Origin: Brachycybe producta
Taxonomy: Eukaryota; Arthropoda; Diplopoda; Playtdesmida; Andrognathidae
Assembly: GCA_036925085.1 (NCBI GenBank)
Contig: JAUPFP010000019.1
Span: 4,413,501 to 4,477,500, forward strand
DNA: 64,000 nt
Direction of reading: 5' to 3'
A program made the translations under genes and the position numbers. The notes under the pieces are model-generated. The model ran no database searches. It was not told the DNA's origin and saw only the letters and a list, made by a program, of their open reading frames with translations. Numbering within the stretch: position 1 is the stretch's first letter; each line of letters starts with the position of its first letter. Shown piece by piece: positions 1 to 10,440 of the stretch.

Positions 1-22
1 TGTTGTAATGTTTCTATTTCAG

Positions 23-79
23 TTAAATAAGTCGTGGTTGACAAACGTTTATCAGGAAAAACAGGTTTCACTTCAAGAT
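23..79 (+). CDS. abr/bcr: abr/bcr exon 1 of window (end of C2-like region)
   Basis: This 57-bp exon follows a polypyrimidine tract with AG at 21-22 and is followed by gtaagc at 80. It reads as 19 codons in phase 0 at both ends and contains the peptide SWLTNVYQEKQVSLQD. Alone it would be weak evidence. However, it joins in phase across a 68-bp intron to the next exon, and its position matches the stretch just before the conserved FGVKI segment in BCR and ABR, where a W followed by a beta-rich segment is also found. Earlier exons are outside the window. Confidence 0.75.
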
Positions 80-147
80 GTAAGCAACCAGTGATCATTT
101 CGTTTGTAAAAGCTTAATGAATTACATTTTTTGTGAATTTATTTCAG

Positions 148-257
148 TTTACCTTACTTCTCTGTTTGAAGTATACTAGGTGCGAATTGTCACTTCGTAG
201 GATTCCATCATCTAAACCATGCGGAGTATTCGGAGTGAAGATTAGTCTCGTGGCTAA
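148..257 (+). CDS. abr/bcr: abr/bcr exon 2 of window (C2 to RhoGAP linker)
   Basis: This 110-bp exon begins after atttcag and ends before gtaagt at 258, in phase 2. The translation contains KYTRCELSLRRIPSSKP followed by CGVFGVKISLVA. It lines up closely with the vertebrate BCR/ABR segment that reads SLKRxPSxKQTGVFGVKIxVVTK, directly before the RhoGAP domain. The next intron is about 20.4 kb and ends at exon 3. The start and end were chosen from consensus splice sites and from the in-phase join to both neighbours. Confidence 0.92.
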
Positions 258-627
258 GTAAGTTTATTTACAAAATGTTGTGTTTAGACATGACAATCCG
301 TTTGAATTGCTACTTTCTGTACGTAGTACCTTTTGAGAAAAAAGTTTTCAGTAGCTTTTAGAAATTAACACGAGCTTTGATGTACCCATAACCAAGATGA
401 ATTGTAACAATTTGCTCCCAAGGCTTATACAATGACCAAACCAAATTCTGGTGTGTAAGTAAAATATCCTCCAACCCATGCAACACAAGCACTCATATTT
501 GAGTGTTAATTCAAGGTGAGAAAGAAATATGGTGAGAACCACTTTCCTTCAGTCTGAACACCTGTGATGAAGGATCATATGAATAGTTTGAGAAGAATTT
601 ATGATTATGTGATACAGTTATTTCGTT
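258..627. other. start of intron 2, nothing recognised
   Basis: AT-rich intron sequence. A 64-codon minus-strand frame here has no recognisable similarity and no support. Confidence 0.6.
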
Positions 628-1005
628 TTTGTCCCCCCCCCTTTTCTGATGGTGCCACTGCCAGTTGCTAATGCTAAGCTGTATAGATGTTTTTTTTTAT
701 AAAATTTGGGCTCAAAAACATCAAGTGATGGTCAAACGTTAAGCTAAAAGCTTTTTCATGGCAATATGTGCTAAAATAAACATTTTTTAGCGGTTTGAAA
801 ATGACCCGTTTTCATGTTTTTTCATTAACTTTTTATGAAAAACTATTTCCGCCTTTTTCAAACTGTCATCAAGTTTTTTTTAAATATATTTTCACGAAAA
901 AACTTTTAGCTTTATCAGCAATTATTCTGGTGGCATATTAGATTTTTTTAATGTTTCCCTATCCCTACCGCAGTGGCGCCATCCGGGGACAAAAGAGGAT
1001 ATTTA
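628..1005. repeat. old MITE, copy 1
   Basis: The ends are inverted repeats: the left end reads ttttgtcccc followed by gatggtgccactgc, and the right end reads gcagtggcgccatc followed by ggggacaaaa. There is no coding capacity. A diverged relative lies in intron 4 (about 33140-33565); the two share gccactgc and aatRctaagctctata-like blocks and a similar T-rich interior. Exact termini and target duplication are not clear. Confidence 0.6.
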
Positions 1006-1240
1006 TTCAGCTACCGTAAGGATTGATTGAAGATTATTTCCAATATTCACCTTGACTAGGCAAAGCAGTTTTGTGGATTTCTACTTTTATGAACAGTGTG
1101 CGACGTTTTGTGATACAATACTTAATTGGCCAGAGTGATTGAACAGGAATAGGTAGCAAATACAGTATGTCGGATATAATGGATATTCTACATTTGCTTT
1201 GTTTTTAATCTTTGTTGTGGTTTTTTTGCAAAACCATGCA

Positions 1241-1456
1241 GAGTCAGGAACATGCCGATTTAACCAGAAATATATAGAAAGGTGGAATACATAGAAACTT
1301 AGAGAGTGGGGCCACTAACTTAGATCACCTGGTCTGGCAGCCTAGATAGGCCGAGTTTAAAAATGGCGTCATCTCAAAAAATGGCCAAATTTGCGTTCAA
1401 TTTAACCCAAAAAAATATAGTTTTTTTTTGCTCAAAAATAGTTAATAATGTCCCAG
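1241..1456 (+). repeat. left terminal inverted repeat of the foldback element
   Basis: Pairs with the reverse complement of about 17933-18274. The match is strong over the first 200 bases and reaches the block taataatgtccca at 1442-1455, whose complement tgggacattatta lies near 17940. The right copy has about 100 extra bases in the inner part. Confidence 0.75.
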
Positions 1457-1789
1457 TCAAGAAAAAATTGGATCGGCAGTCTGTAGCTGGCACCAACATG
1501 CTGCCAGACCATGTCAAAGTGCAAATATTATGAAATTTACATGTCAAACAGCATGTTATGAAAGTGGATTGAATGATTGCATACTTTCAGGGGAACATTT
1601 CAGTATTCATAATGTGTCTATATTTAATACAAATTTTAATAATACATGTTTTGGAAGTAGAAATTGCAACCTATGCAAATGTTAAGAATTTCCATATAAA
1701 AATTGCAGCAATAAATTATTAGTCAATAGCTGACAACATCATGCAACCAGATCATTTCAAAGTGCAAATATTTTGCAAGTGATGAATGG

Positions 1790-2104
1790 TACTGATGCTC
1801 TAGCACTATACTAGGAGTGTTTCTGAGTTTCTAGAAGTAATTTTGAACATCTGGCAGTGTTTCTAAACCAATAGAAATTGCCGAGCCACCATGAATGTGC
1901 TTAAATTTCCATAAATTTGTTAACCATGTAGACATGTTTCTAACTCTTTAGGAGTGTTTCTGAACCTTTAGCCATGGTATTTAGCTTTTAGGAGTTTCTT
2001 AGCTTTAGGAATGTTTCTGAGACTCTGGGCATGATTCAGAGCATCTAGCAGTGTCAGTAAACCTACAAGAGTGTTTCTTAGCATCCAGGAGTGTATCTAA
2101 ACCT
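1790..2104 (+). repeat. diverged 20-bp minisatellite, outer left array
   Basis: Degenerate units such as actaggagtgtttctgag and gcatccaggagtgtatct recur at roughly 20-40 bp spacing. They are older and less regular than the main array at 7430-8447. The run is interrupted at about 2105 by the LINE insertion and resumes after 7405. Confidence 0.65.
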
Positions 2105-2219
2105 TATCAATATTCGACTCATCTACTGCGTCTTCTCAAGTTCCTGTTAACTCAACTTTGGTTAGCTCTTTAATTATAATTACTTTTGATTCTGTGGGCC
2201 TAGCCAAAATTCTATCATC

Positions 2220-5200
2220 ATCATTTCCTGTACCTTATCCCGCAAGCAGCAGGGTCGGCCTTGCTGGTTCTAACTCTCCACTCGTTTCCGATTTTGCACC
2301 AAGCCCCCAGTGACCCCACATGCCACCATATCCCGTTTTACTACCACATCCCAGGTTTGCTTGGGTCTTCCTCTACCCCGTTTTATTCCCAGGTCTAAGT
2401 TCATTGCCTGTCTCAGCAGCCCATCTTCTCCACTCCTGAGGACATGCCCAAACCACCGCAGCCTATTTTCCTGCATCTTTTCTACTATATTTGTTACCCC
2501 TACACTACCCCTAATAAAATCATTTCTGATCCTATCCCTTCTGGTCACCCCACTCATAAACCTTAGCATTCTCATCTCAGCTACCTGCATTCTATCCTCA
2601 TGCACCTTCTTGATTGCCCAACATTCTGACCCATACAACATAGCTGGTCTGACTACTGTTCTATAAAACTTTCCCTTCAATTTTATAGGTAACTTCCTGT
2701 CACATAAAACCCCACTAGCCTGCCTCCACCTATGCCAACCTGCTTTTATCCGGTTTGTGATGTCTAAGTCTAAGCTCCCATCATCTTGCAGCACAGATCC
2801 TAAATATTTGAAGTCATGCACCTGCTGCATTAAACTGTCCCCAAGTCTAATCCCCTCATTCAACTGTTCTTTCCCATCCCACTGAAATTTCATGTACTCC
2901 GTTTTTGCCCTACTTATTTTCAACCCCTTTGATTCCAAGGCATTCCTAGTCTCCTCTAACCTTATCTCGAGTTCCAATTTAGATTCCCCAACTAAGACTA
3001 TGTCATCTGCAAACAGCATACACCAGGGGACCTCCTGCCTCACCCCTGCCAGTAACTCATCCAGGACCAAAATAAATAGATATGGACTAAGTGCTGAGCC
3101 CTGGTGCACACCAATCCTAACACGAAAACTGTCAGAGAACCCCCAGGCAGTCTTAACGCTTGTCCGTGCATCCCTATACATGTCCCTCACCATATCTATA
3201 TAACTCTCACCCACCCCCTTCTTCTGTAAGACCTCCCACAATAACGTCCGTGGTACTCTGTCATAGGCTTTCTCTAGATCTATAAATACCATGTGTAACT
3301 CTTTCTTGGCAGCCCGAAACTTCTCAATAACTTGCCTTACGGCAAAAATGGCGTGCATTGTGGATTTTCCTGGCATAAACCCAAACTGACTTCCCCCAAT
3401 TGCAGTTTTACCCCGTAGTCGAGCTTCAATTACTCTCTCCCAAAGCTTCATCGTATGACTCATCAATTTAATACCTCTATAGTTCCCACATTCCTGAACA
3501 TCACCCTTCCCTTTGAAAATAGGCACTAACCAGCTGTCCCGCCATGCACCTGGCATTCTATCCCCCATAGCCAATCTATTGAATAACTTTGTGAGCCAGG
3601 AAATGGCAACATTCCCCAAGACCTTCCACACCTCTACTGGTATCCCATCTGGCCCTAAAGCCTTCCCTAGCTTCATTTTTTGCAATGCCTGAACAATTTC
3701 CTCAGCCCTAACCTGCTCCACTTCTTCTCTATCATTATTTCTTCCAGTGAAAGGCTCCTGCTCAACCCCCTCATTCATAAGCTTACTAAAATATCCCCCC
3801 CACCTGTTCCGTACTGACTCCCTACCCCACAATACTTTGCCCCCATTATCCTTAACACTCACCACCTTTTCAATATCTCTGCCTTTATTCTCCCGAGCCC
3901 TAGCTATTCTATATACTGCCATTTCTCCTGCTCTGGTACCTAACTTGGCATACATGTCCGCATATTTCTTATGCTTTGCTATGGCTACCTGCTGTTTGGC
4001 CTCTATCTTGGCACGCTTGTATTCTATCTGGGCCTCCCTGCTTCCATCGTGCCACCAAGTCTTGAAAGCATCTTTCTTCTTTTTAACTGCCATCTGTACC
4101 TCCTCATCCCACCACCAAGTTTCTCTGTCTAATCGAGACCCCCCTACTCGTACTGTCCCTAGTACCTCGTTTCCACAATCACGGATCTGTTGGGCTACCC
4201 TTGTCCACAGCTCTCCTGCAGTGCCATCTAAATCCCATGCTATCTTACCTGCCACTTTCTTAAACTCTTCCACCTTGTCTGGTAATGCCCACCACCTAAT
4301 TGCTGTCTCTCCTCTATGTCTGACCACCTGTTTTGCACCCCTAGGTTTTAGGTCTAACACTACTAGCCTATGTTGTCCCGCTAAGTTTTCACTCGGTATC
4401 ACTTTACAATCCTTGCACTCGTTTCTATCCTCACTTCGAATCATGAAGAGATCAATCTGGGATTCTCCTGCCCTGCTCTTAAAAGTAATCAAATGTTCCT
4501 CTCGCTTCTGGAATAGTGTGTTTGCTAAAATTAACTTATGTGCCACTGCTGCCTCCAGGATACTTTCCCCTGCTTTATTTCGCTCTCCATAGCCCCACCC
4601 ACCATGTACCTCTTCATACCCTTCCCTACCTCTACCTACATGTCCGTTAAAGTCTCCACCAATTATGACCCGTTCCTTCCTACTCAGGCCCAACATTAGG
4701 TCATCAAACTGTTCCCAGAATTCTAGCTTCCTGGCTGTATCTAATCCAACCTGGGGGCCATATGCACTAACTACATTTATAACAATGCCACCCCAAACTA
4801 CCTTTACTACTAACAGCCTACTATTTATCCGCCTAACCTCAACCACACTATGTCTGAGTTCCTGATCTAGGACAATTCCCACTCCATTTCTACCCTCCTC
4901 ACTACTTGCATAAATTAATTTATACCCATCCCCAATGTCCCTGGATTTATCCCCTTTCCATCTTGTCTCCTGCAGACATGCAACATTTACCCTCCTAGCC
5001 TTTAGAACACTAGATAACTCCCTAGTCTTCCCTGTCAAACTCCCTATATTCCAAGTGCCAAACCTAAGTTTAGTACCTCCACTTCTACCACTACTTCCAA
5101 GACCTCCTTGTTGATGCTGGACTCGCTTCTTTAGCCCCACCCGTCCACTGTGGGGTAGCCCTTGCCAATTTGTCACAGCCACCGGGCGTTGCAGCTGCGC

Positions 5201-5464
5201 GTCGCTTATGGCGGGGGACGCCCTAGCCATATTCGGAAAACTATTTCGAACCAACATCATATGTTTTGGCAAATCTTTACAACCGGCTGCCAACCTGACG
5301 TCGACCCTCCACTTTTGCACCCGGGCTGGGGGACCGGCAATGGCGTGGTTTGGTTTTGGTCTGCCCTGAGTATTTTATGCCCTCAGTACCCTCCATATCT
5401 GGCGGGCATTCCCCTATCCGCCACCTGGGGAGGCACCCGATAGGGGACCAACTACCCCCATCAT
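2220..5464 (-). mobile_element. RTE-type LINE, nearly intact
   Basis: A 3.2-kb minus-strand element. Its 3' end is the RTE signature: gggataagg followed by an atgatgatgat tail (plus strand 2212-2245). It is flanked by the 8-bp duplication ctatcatc at 2212-2219 and 5465-5472, although the tail makes the left border ambiguous. The interrupted host sequence is the older CR1/Jockey-like LINE, which reads through across the insertion. It contains one long open reading frame and short untranslated ends. Confidence 0.88.
2270..5320 (-). CDS. RTE LINE ORF: endonuclease plus reverse transcriptase
   Basis: An uninterrupted 1016-codon frame. Residues about 85-330 are an apurinic-type endonuclease: GTWNIGSLTG, then QETRWKG with the catalytic glutamate, YGPQV, GGDFNGHVG, SQIDLFMI and the final histidine in AGQHRLVVLDL. 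Residues about 540-850 are the reverse transcriptase: VPIFKGKGD, GNYRGIKLMS, QFGFMPGKST, VFIDLEKAYDRVP (motif A), GVHQGSALSP (motif B) and LFADDIVLV (motif C with both aspartates). The C-terminal region ends with a KRDMVACGV-like block typical of RTE proteins. All catalytic residues I can check are present and there is no internal stop, so this copy is recent and may have been active. The start at 5320 is the first methionine of the long frame; the first 80 or so residues have no known domain. Confidence 0.9.
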   Translation of the reverse strand: MQKWRVDVRLAAGCKDLPKHMMLVRNSFPNMARASPAISDAQLQRPVAVTNWQGLPHSGRVGLKKRVQHQQGGLGSSGRSGGTKLRFGTWNIGSLTGKTRELSSVLKARRVNVACLQETRWKGDKSRDIGDGYKLIYASSEEGRNGVGIVLDQELRHSVVEVRRINSRLLVVKVVWGGIVINVVSAYGPQVGLDTARKLEFWEQFDDLMLGLSRKERVIIGGDFNGHVGRGREGYEEVHGGWGYGERNKAGESILEAAVAHKLILANTLFQKREEHLITFKSRAGESQIDLFMIRSEDRNECKDCKVIPSENLAGQHRLVVLDLKPRGAKQVVRHRGETAIRWWALPDKVEEFKKVAGKIAWDLDGTAGELWTRVAQQIRDCGNEVLGTVRVGGSRLDRETWWWDEEVQMAVKKKKDAFKTWWHDGSREAQIEYKRAKIEAKQQVAIAKHKKYADMYAKLGTRAGEMAVYRIARARENKGRDIEKVVSVKDNGGKVLWGRESVRNRWGGYFSKLMNEGVEQEPFTGRNNDREEVEQVRAEEIVQALQKMKLGKALGPDGIPVEVWKVLGNVAISWLTKLFNRLAMGDRMPGAWRDSWLVPIFKGKGDVQECGNYRGIKLMSHTMKLWERVIEARLRGKTAIGGSQFGFMPGKSTMHAIFAVRQVIEKFRAAKKELHMVFIDLEKAYDRVPRTLLWEVLQKKGVGESYIDMVRDMYRDARTSVKTAWGFSDSFRVRIGVHQGSALSPYLFILVLDELLAGVRQEVPWCMLFADDIVLVGESKLELEIRLEETRNALESKGLKISRAKTEYMKFQWDGKEQLNEGIRLGDSLMQQVHDFKYLGSVLQDDGSLDLDITNRIKAGWHRWRQASGVLCDRKLPIKLKGKFYRTVVRPAMLYGSECWAIKKVHEDRMQVAEMRMLRFMSGVTRRDRIRNDFIRGSVGVTNIVEKMQENRLRWFGHVLRSGEDGLLRQAMNLDLGIKRGRGRPKQTWDVVVKRDMVACGVTGGLVQNRKRVES

Positions 5465-5472
5465 CTATCATC

Positions 5473-6888
5473 CTTTAAAATTTATTCTGCCCCTGGGCCT
5501 TATTTATTAATAAACTTAATTATTTGCTAGCCCTTCCACTTTCTAACTTGTTTAATTTTTTTTTATGTCTCAGGGCTCTATCCCCTCTGAGTGGTCTTCT
5601 GCTGTTGTCATTCCAATACATAAACGGGCAAACGCGACCTTGTTGCCCAATATCGTCCTATTTCTCTCATTTCTGTCTTTGCTAAGACATTTGAATATGT
5701 TCTGGCTTCTGCCATTTATGCTTACTTAGATTCTAATAAGCTTCTTAGCGATCTCAGTTTGGCTTCTGAAAGGGGCGGAGCTGTGAACTAGCACTGATAG
5801 ATTGTGTGGATCATTGGACTCGTATCCTCGATTATGGTTTAGCTGTGCATGCTGCTTTTATTTGCTTTAAAAATGCCTTTGATAAAGTCAATCATAACAT
5901 TCTGTTCTCTAGGCTATCGAAATTGGTATTGGGAACAATCTGCTCTCGTGTATTCAATCTTTGCTTTCTGCCCGAGTGCAAAAAGTTCGACTCAATGGGA
6001 TTTCTTCATCTTGGGGCTTTGTCTCCTCTGGCGTCCATCAGGGCTCGTTGCTGGGTCCTCTACGCTTTCTATGTTATATTAATGATCTGCCCAATGTATT
6101 AGCTAGTTTTGAGTGTTGATTGTTTGCTGACGATGTGGTGTTGTTTTGGGGGGTTGATAATCACTTGTCTAGTCCTGCTTTTCAGAATGACCTATCTAGC
6201 TTGCTCGAGTGGTCTGTTTGCTAATCACCTCTCTATTAATATGACTAAATCTAAATTGGTCTGCTTTTCACTCAGCAGGGTGGACCACCCAGTTTCTTAC
6301 TTTATCGGCCCAGAAGTACTCACTTGTGTTCATAATATTGTGTATTTAGGGATTTCCTTGATTTCTACCCTTTCTTGGACGGCCCATTGTCGCATAATTA
6401 CTACTAAGGCCAGTCGAATTCTTGGCCTTTCACGTCGCCATTTTTCTTCTTGTCCTGCTCCTATCAAAATGATGCTGTATAAATTCCTTGTTCGATCCAT
6501 CCTTGAGTATGGGGCATCAGTATGGGATCCTTACACGGCTTTTAAGATTGATCTTATTAAGGCTACCCAATGAGCCACTGCAAGATTTATTTTAAAAAAT
6601 TACAATTTTAGTGTTAACTCTGGTGAACTAGTGTACCTTCTTAATCTCCCGCTGCTCAGGGATCGTAGAAGGGCCTGTCGTTTATCCCTTGCTAATGCCA
6701 TAATTGCTAACAAAACATGTTTACTTTCCAGCCGTTTGTCTCTTATTGTTAATATCCGCCCACGATGTGGTCTATGCTCTCTCCGTTACAAAGTCCCTTT
6801 TGCTAAAGCTAACCCGTACTTCTTTTTTTTTGTCCAAACTGTCCAGGATTTAAATGGGTCTCCTTATGTTATTGCACCGAATTGCTGA
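5473..6888 (+). pseudogene. CR1/Jockey-like reverse transcriptase, degenerate
   Basis: The coding remnant shows reverse-transcriptase motifs in shifting frames: SAPGP near 5490, AVVIPIHKR near 5600, FKNAFDKVNHNIL near 5860-5900 (motif A), VHQGSLLGPLRFLCYINDLP near 6030-6090 (motif B), and FADDVVLFWG at 6122 (motif C). It then continues in another frame with MTKSKLVCF, the long frame 6109-6573 (SILEYGASVWDP) and finally LRDRRRACRLSLANAI. At least three frameshifts and several stops separate these blocks, and motif A has ICF where IDF is usual. The element is dead. Confidence 0.75.
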
Positions 6889-7429
6889 GTTTATTTATTT
6901 TGTTATTGTTTCCGTGATATTTACTTATTATTTTTGATTTTCTTCGTATTCCAAGTTCTTACCAGTTATTTTGTCTGGCCGTTTTGTTCGTTAGACCTTT
7001 TAGATTTATTTATGTTAGTGAAATATTGATGGTATTTATTTTTCTATTGTTGTTATCTGGTTGGGATATATTTGTGTAATTTAATTGCTTTATCCTCATA
7101 TCTGTTTAATATGTGCTTATTCTATTTTTTCTTATTTGAGGACACTCTTTTCAGAAGTGATCTTGCCATGTACTGTTATTGCTTATTATTGGGTTTTTTT
7201 TAGCTCGCTATTAATCATGTACTGTATTATATTGTTTTCAATTTTTATATACATAGTGTAATTTATTAATTATGCATTTATTTAGCATTTATTGTGTTGG
7301 TTAGATCCACTATAAAGATTAAATGTGTTCCTATTTATGTATTGTTTCCCCCTCCCCATTGGCATCATGGGCGCTTGCACCTTTTGCCATCGTAACAATA
7401 ATAAGGATTGTTTATCACCATCTACTAGT

Positions 7430-8447
7430 CTGCTAGTGTTTTGAGCCTCTACGAATGTTTATGAACCTCTTGCAGTGTTCCTGACCTTCTAGGACTGTTT
7501 CTTATTCTTTACTAAAGATTCTGAGTATATATTCTGAGTGTTTCTAAACCTTTAGGTGTGTCTGTAATTTTCTATTAGTGTTTCTGAGCCACTAGGAGTG
7601 TTTCTGAGCCACTAGGAGTGTGTCTGAGCCTCTATGAGTGTTTCTGAGCCTCTAGGAGTGTTTCTGAGCCTCTAGGAGTGTTTCTGAGCCTCTAGGAGTG
7701 TTTATGAGCCTCTAGGAGTGTTTATGAGCCTCTAGGAGTGTTTCTGAGCCTCTTGGAGTGTTTCTGACCTTCTAGGAGTGTTTCTGAGCCTCTAGGAGTG
7801 TTTCTGAGCCTCTAGGAGTGTTTCTGAGCCTCTAGGAGTGTGTCTGAGCTTCTAGGAGTGTGTCTGAGTCTCTAGGAGTGTGTCTGAGTCTCTAGGAGTG
7901 TGTCTGAGTCTCTAGGAGTGTGTCTGAGGAACTAGGAGTGGGTCTGAGTCTCTAGGAGTGGGTCTGAGTCTCTGGGAGTATGTCTGAGTCTCTAGAAGTG
8001 GGTCTGAGTCTCTGGGAGTGGGTCTGAGTCTCTGGGAGTGGGTCTCAGTCTCTGGGAGTATGTCTGAGTCTCTAGGAGTGTGTCTGAGTCTCTAGGAGTG
8101 TTTCTGAACCTTAGGAGTGTTTCTGAACCTGAGGAGTGTTTCTGAACCTGAGGAGTGTTTCTGAACCTCTAGTAGTGTCTGTAGTTATCTAGGCATCTTT
8201 CTGAGCCTCGAGGATTCTTTCTTAATGTTTATGAATGTTTCTGAGTCACTGAGGGTATTTTTGAGGCTCTAGTAGTACTTTTACAATTATTTCTGAAACT
8301 CCACGAGTGTTTCTAAGTGTTTAAAAGTGTTTCTTAGCTTCTAGAACCGTTTCTGAGTCTTTTGAAGGGATTCTGAGCATAGATCAGTTTTTATAAATCT
8401 TTAGGAGTGTCTCTAGTTTTCTAGGAGTGTTTCTGAGCCGCTATGAG
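7430..8447 (+). repeat. 20-bp minisatellite, main array
   Basis: About 28 near-perfect copies of a 20-base unit (consensus tttctgagcctctaggagtg) run from 7560 to 8110, flanked by older and more diverged copies. Variants are clustered: GAGCC units with TTTCTGAG dominate the left half, TGTCTGAGTC units follow, then GGTCTGAGTC units. This is the pattern left by local unit duplication. The unit does not encode an open frame. The region 8048-8447 is repeated on the other side of the LTR fossil at 17059-17420. Confidence 0.9.
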
Positions 8448-9290
8448 TGTGACAACCCAGTTTTGCTCTTTAGTTGGAGCTGACTAAATCTCCTGTTGTC
8501 TGCTAGGCTGGCTAATTAGCTGCCAGGCAGACGACAAAATGGCCAGCAAGGGTCACTGTCCTCCCCCAGGTGGAGCAGCCTGGGGGTATATAATGGCGGC
8601 GGCCATTATATTCTGGACAGTGTGTGTGAGACCCTTGGATGAAGGTGGATGTGTTGGTTTTGTGCTCCACTTCAACAGGTGGCCAAGATGGCCACCATTC
8701 ATCTCTTTGTTCTCTGGAGTAGAGTCATCTTTTGTGTTTTCTCTGCTGGACCACTGTCCAGCAGATTACTTGTATAATTAGTGAGTGTTTTATTCTATTC
8801 ATTTATCTTGCATAAATTATCATCTTTGGTTGGCTCTCTGCTGGATAATTTAATCCAGCAGATATTGCCTAAACAACAGGGAGTGTTTTTATTAATTTAT
8901 TAGTGAATAAATTATATCATTATTTTCACTCTCAACCACTGTGTGTCGTGTCATTCTTTGGGGAAGTTCCGCGAGGAAGGTGGGGGTTTATGGTTGGGAG
9001 TCGCCGTACCACCACCGTCCTGTTCCGGCTTGTTTCCGTCTTGTCGGCCGGTTCTTCACGCGCCGGTTTCTACGGTGGACCCATCGGGCGGTCACCGTAG
9101 GTTCTCGTCGTGGCGCGGCGGTCATCCGACCGTTGACCTTCGGCGAGGCAGGCTCCGGTTGGCCGGTGCCACCCGGACACGTCGTCAGGAGGGCAGCCTG
9201 CGTTACGATCTCGGCCCCTAACAGTCTCGATCCGGTAAGTCGGGGAAGATTTGCCGGGGTGTTGTTTCGGACCCAAGTCGGGTCGTTACA
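8448..9290 (+). repeat. 5' LTR of Ty3/Gypsy fossil 1
   Basis: Begins TGTGACAACCC and ends GTCGTTACA. It contains a TATA-like ggggtatataatgg near 8581 and matches the 3' LTR at 16214-17058 over its full length. Confidence 0.9.
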
Positions 9291-10440
9291 ATTGGTGGAG
9301 GCGCCGGGTAGCGCCACCGCTGCCGCTCTTGACGGTCGAAAGACCGTAGAAACTGTTTGCCACTGCCGGGCGTGGACTTTGTCCACAGTACAGCGGTGAA
9401 AAACAGTTTTTGACCGTGAACTTTACCGGTAGATCGGTAGTAAACCGTGGGGCACGGACATTTGTCCGTGGGACTACGGTTGAAACCAGTCTACGGCCAA
9501 GTTTACCGGTAGTATACCGTTGTCGGTGGAACTACGGTAGGAACCGGTTCACGGTCAGGGTCGGTAGACCGGAGTCATGAGTACGCCTGTAGGGCATGGA
9601 CGTTTGTCCACGGTACTACGGTGGAAAACGGCTTAGAGCGTAGTAGTCTGGTAGAGGACCGTGGGACACGGACGGTTTGTCCGTGATACCGCGGTGGTTC
9701 CCTGGGAAAGCCCTAGGTTATCCGCAAGTAGGACGGTGGGCACGGTGGCTGACCGTGCAGGACCGTTCGAAAGCGGGATAACGGTGATTTTTACCGCTAG
9801 TATACCGGTAGCACGGTGGTTTACTGTGCACGGCCGGTAGAACACGGTAAAAAGGCATTTTTACCGCAAGTAGACGGTGGACTACGGACTTTTGTTCGTG
9901 GTTTCACTGTTGGTGGACGGTAGATTACGGACGGTTGTCTGTGTATCTCTGTTCAAGGACGGTGAAAGTTACTCCTGCCGTAAATCTAACCGTGGGACAC
10001 GGACCTTTGTCCGTGATACCGTGGTTGTTTACGGTTTTACCGGTGTTTGACGGTGTGTTGCGAACTTTTGTCCGTGTATCACCGGGCAAACACGGTAAAA
10101 AAGGGAGTTTTACCGTTAGTAGATGGTGAATTGCAGACTTTTGTTCGTGAATTACCGGTCGAACACGGTAAAAAGGTAGTTTCACCGCTAGTAGACGATG
10201 GTTTGCGAACCGTTGTCCATGAATCTCTGTTCAAAGACGGTGAAAAGATACTAACCGTACGTTTACCGTAGGACACGGACATTTGTCCGTGAAACTACGG
10301 TTTGGTACGGTTCTACCGTTAATTGACGGTGATTTCTGGACTTTGGTCCGTGAATTCACCGGATTTCACGGTAGAATCTTTCACCTACTAGTGGTGGCCG
10401 TTTCTGTCCATGTTCGCACGGTGGGAATCGGCTTAAACCC
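9291..10440 (+). repeat. hairpin-repeat leader of Ty3/Gypsy fossil 1
   Basis: About eleven diverged units of 75-100 bp lie between the primer site and gag. Each carries an inverted repeat of the type acggac-ttt-gtccgt, and many carry a second one of the type accgt-tcgaac-acggt. Clear examples are near 9450, 9665, 9990, 10070, 10150 and 10275. No long sense frame spans it. The same kind of leader is seen in fossils 2 and 3. Confidence 0.82.

Larger units (their letters stand above)
2105..7405 (+). mobile_element. decayed CR1/Jockey-like LINE, split by an RTE insertion
   Basis: The two parts are 2105-2219 and 5473-about 7405. The coding remnant reads up to LIIITFDSVGLAKIL before the RTE and resumes with SAPGP, the conserved (K)(A/S)xGPD motif of non-LTR reverse transcriptases. 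Both sides of the RTE insertion are therefore one element. The 3' end is AT-rich and finishes near cgtaacaataataagg, a short tail typical of CR1/Jockey LINEs. It sits within the foldback minisatellite, with arrays on both sides. Confidence 0.75.

Noticed and set aside
2310-4865. Plus-strand frames of 60-281 codons across the RTE
   Set aside because: They lie antisense to the strongly supported endonuclease/reverse transcriptase frame and show no motifs.
5277-5471. 64-codon minus-strand frame upstream of the RTE ORF, as a possible RTE ORF1
   Set aside because: Its start codon lies in the target-site duplication, outside the element, so it cannot be a conserved element gene.
7560-8110. Regular 20-bp repeats that could suggest a CRISPR array
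   Set aside because: The units are contiguous with no spacers, the genome is eukaryotic, and the same unit occurs inverted in the foldback arm.
8539-9399. Frames of 65-152 codons inside the LTR of fossil 1 (also at 16307-17006)
   Set aside because: They fall wholly within LTR sequence and leader, and are explained by GC-rich composition.
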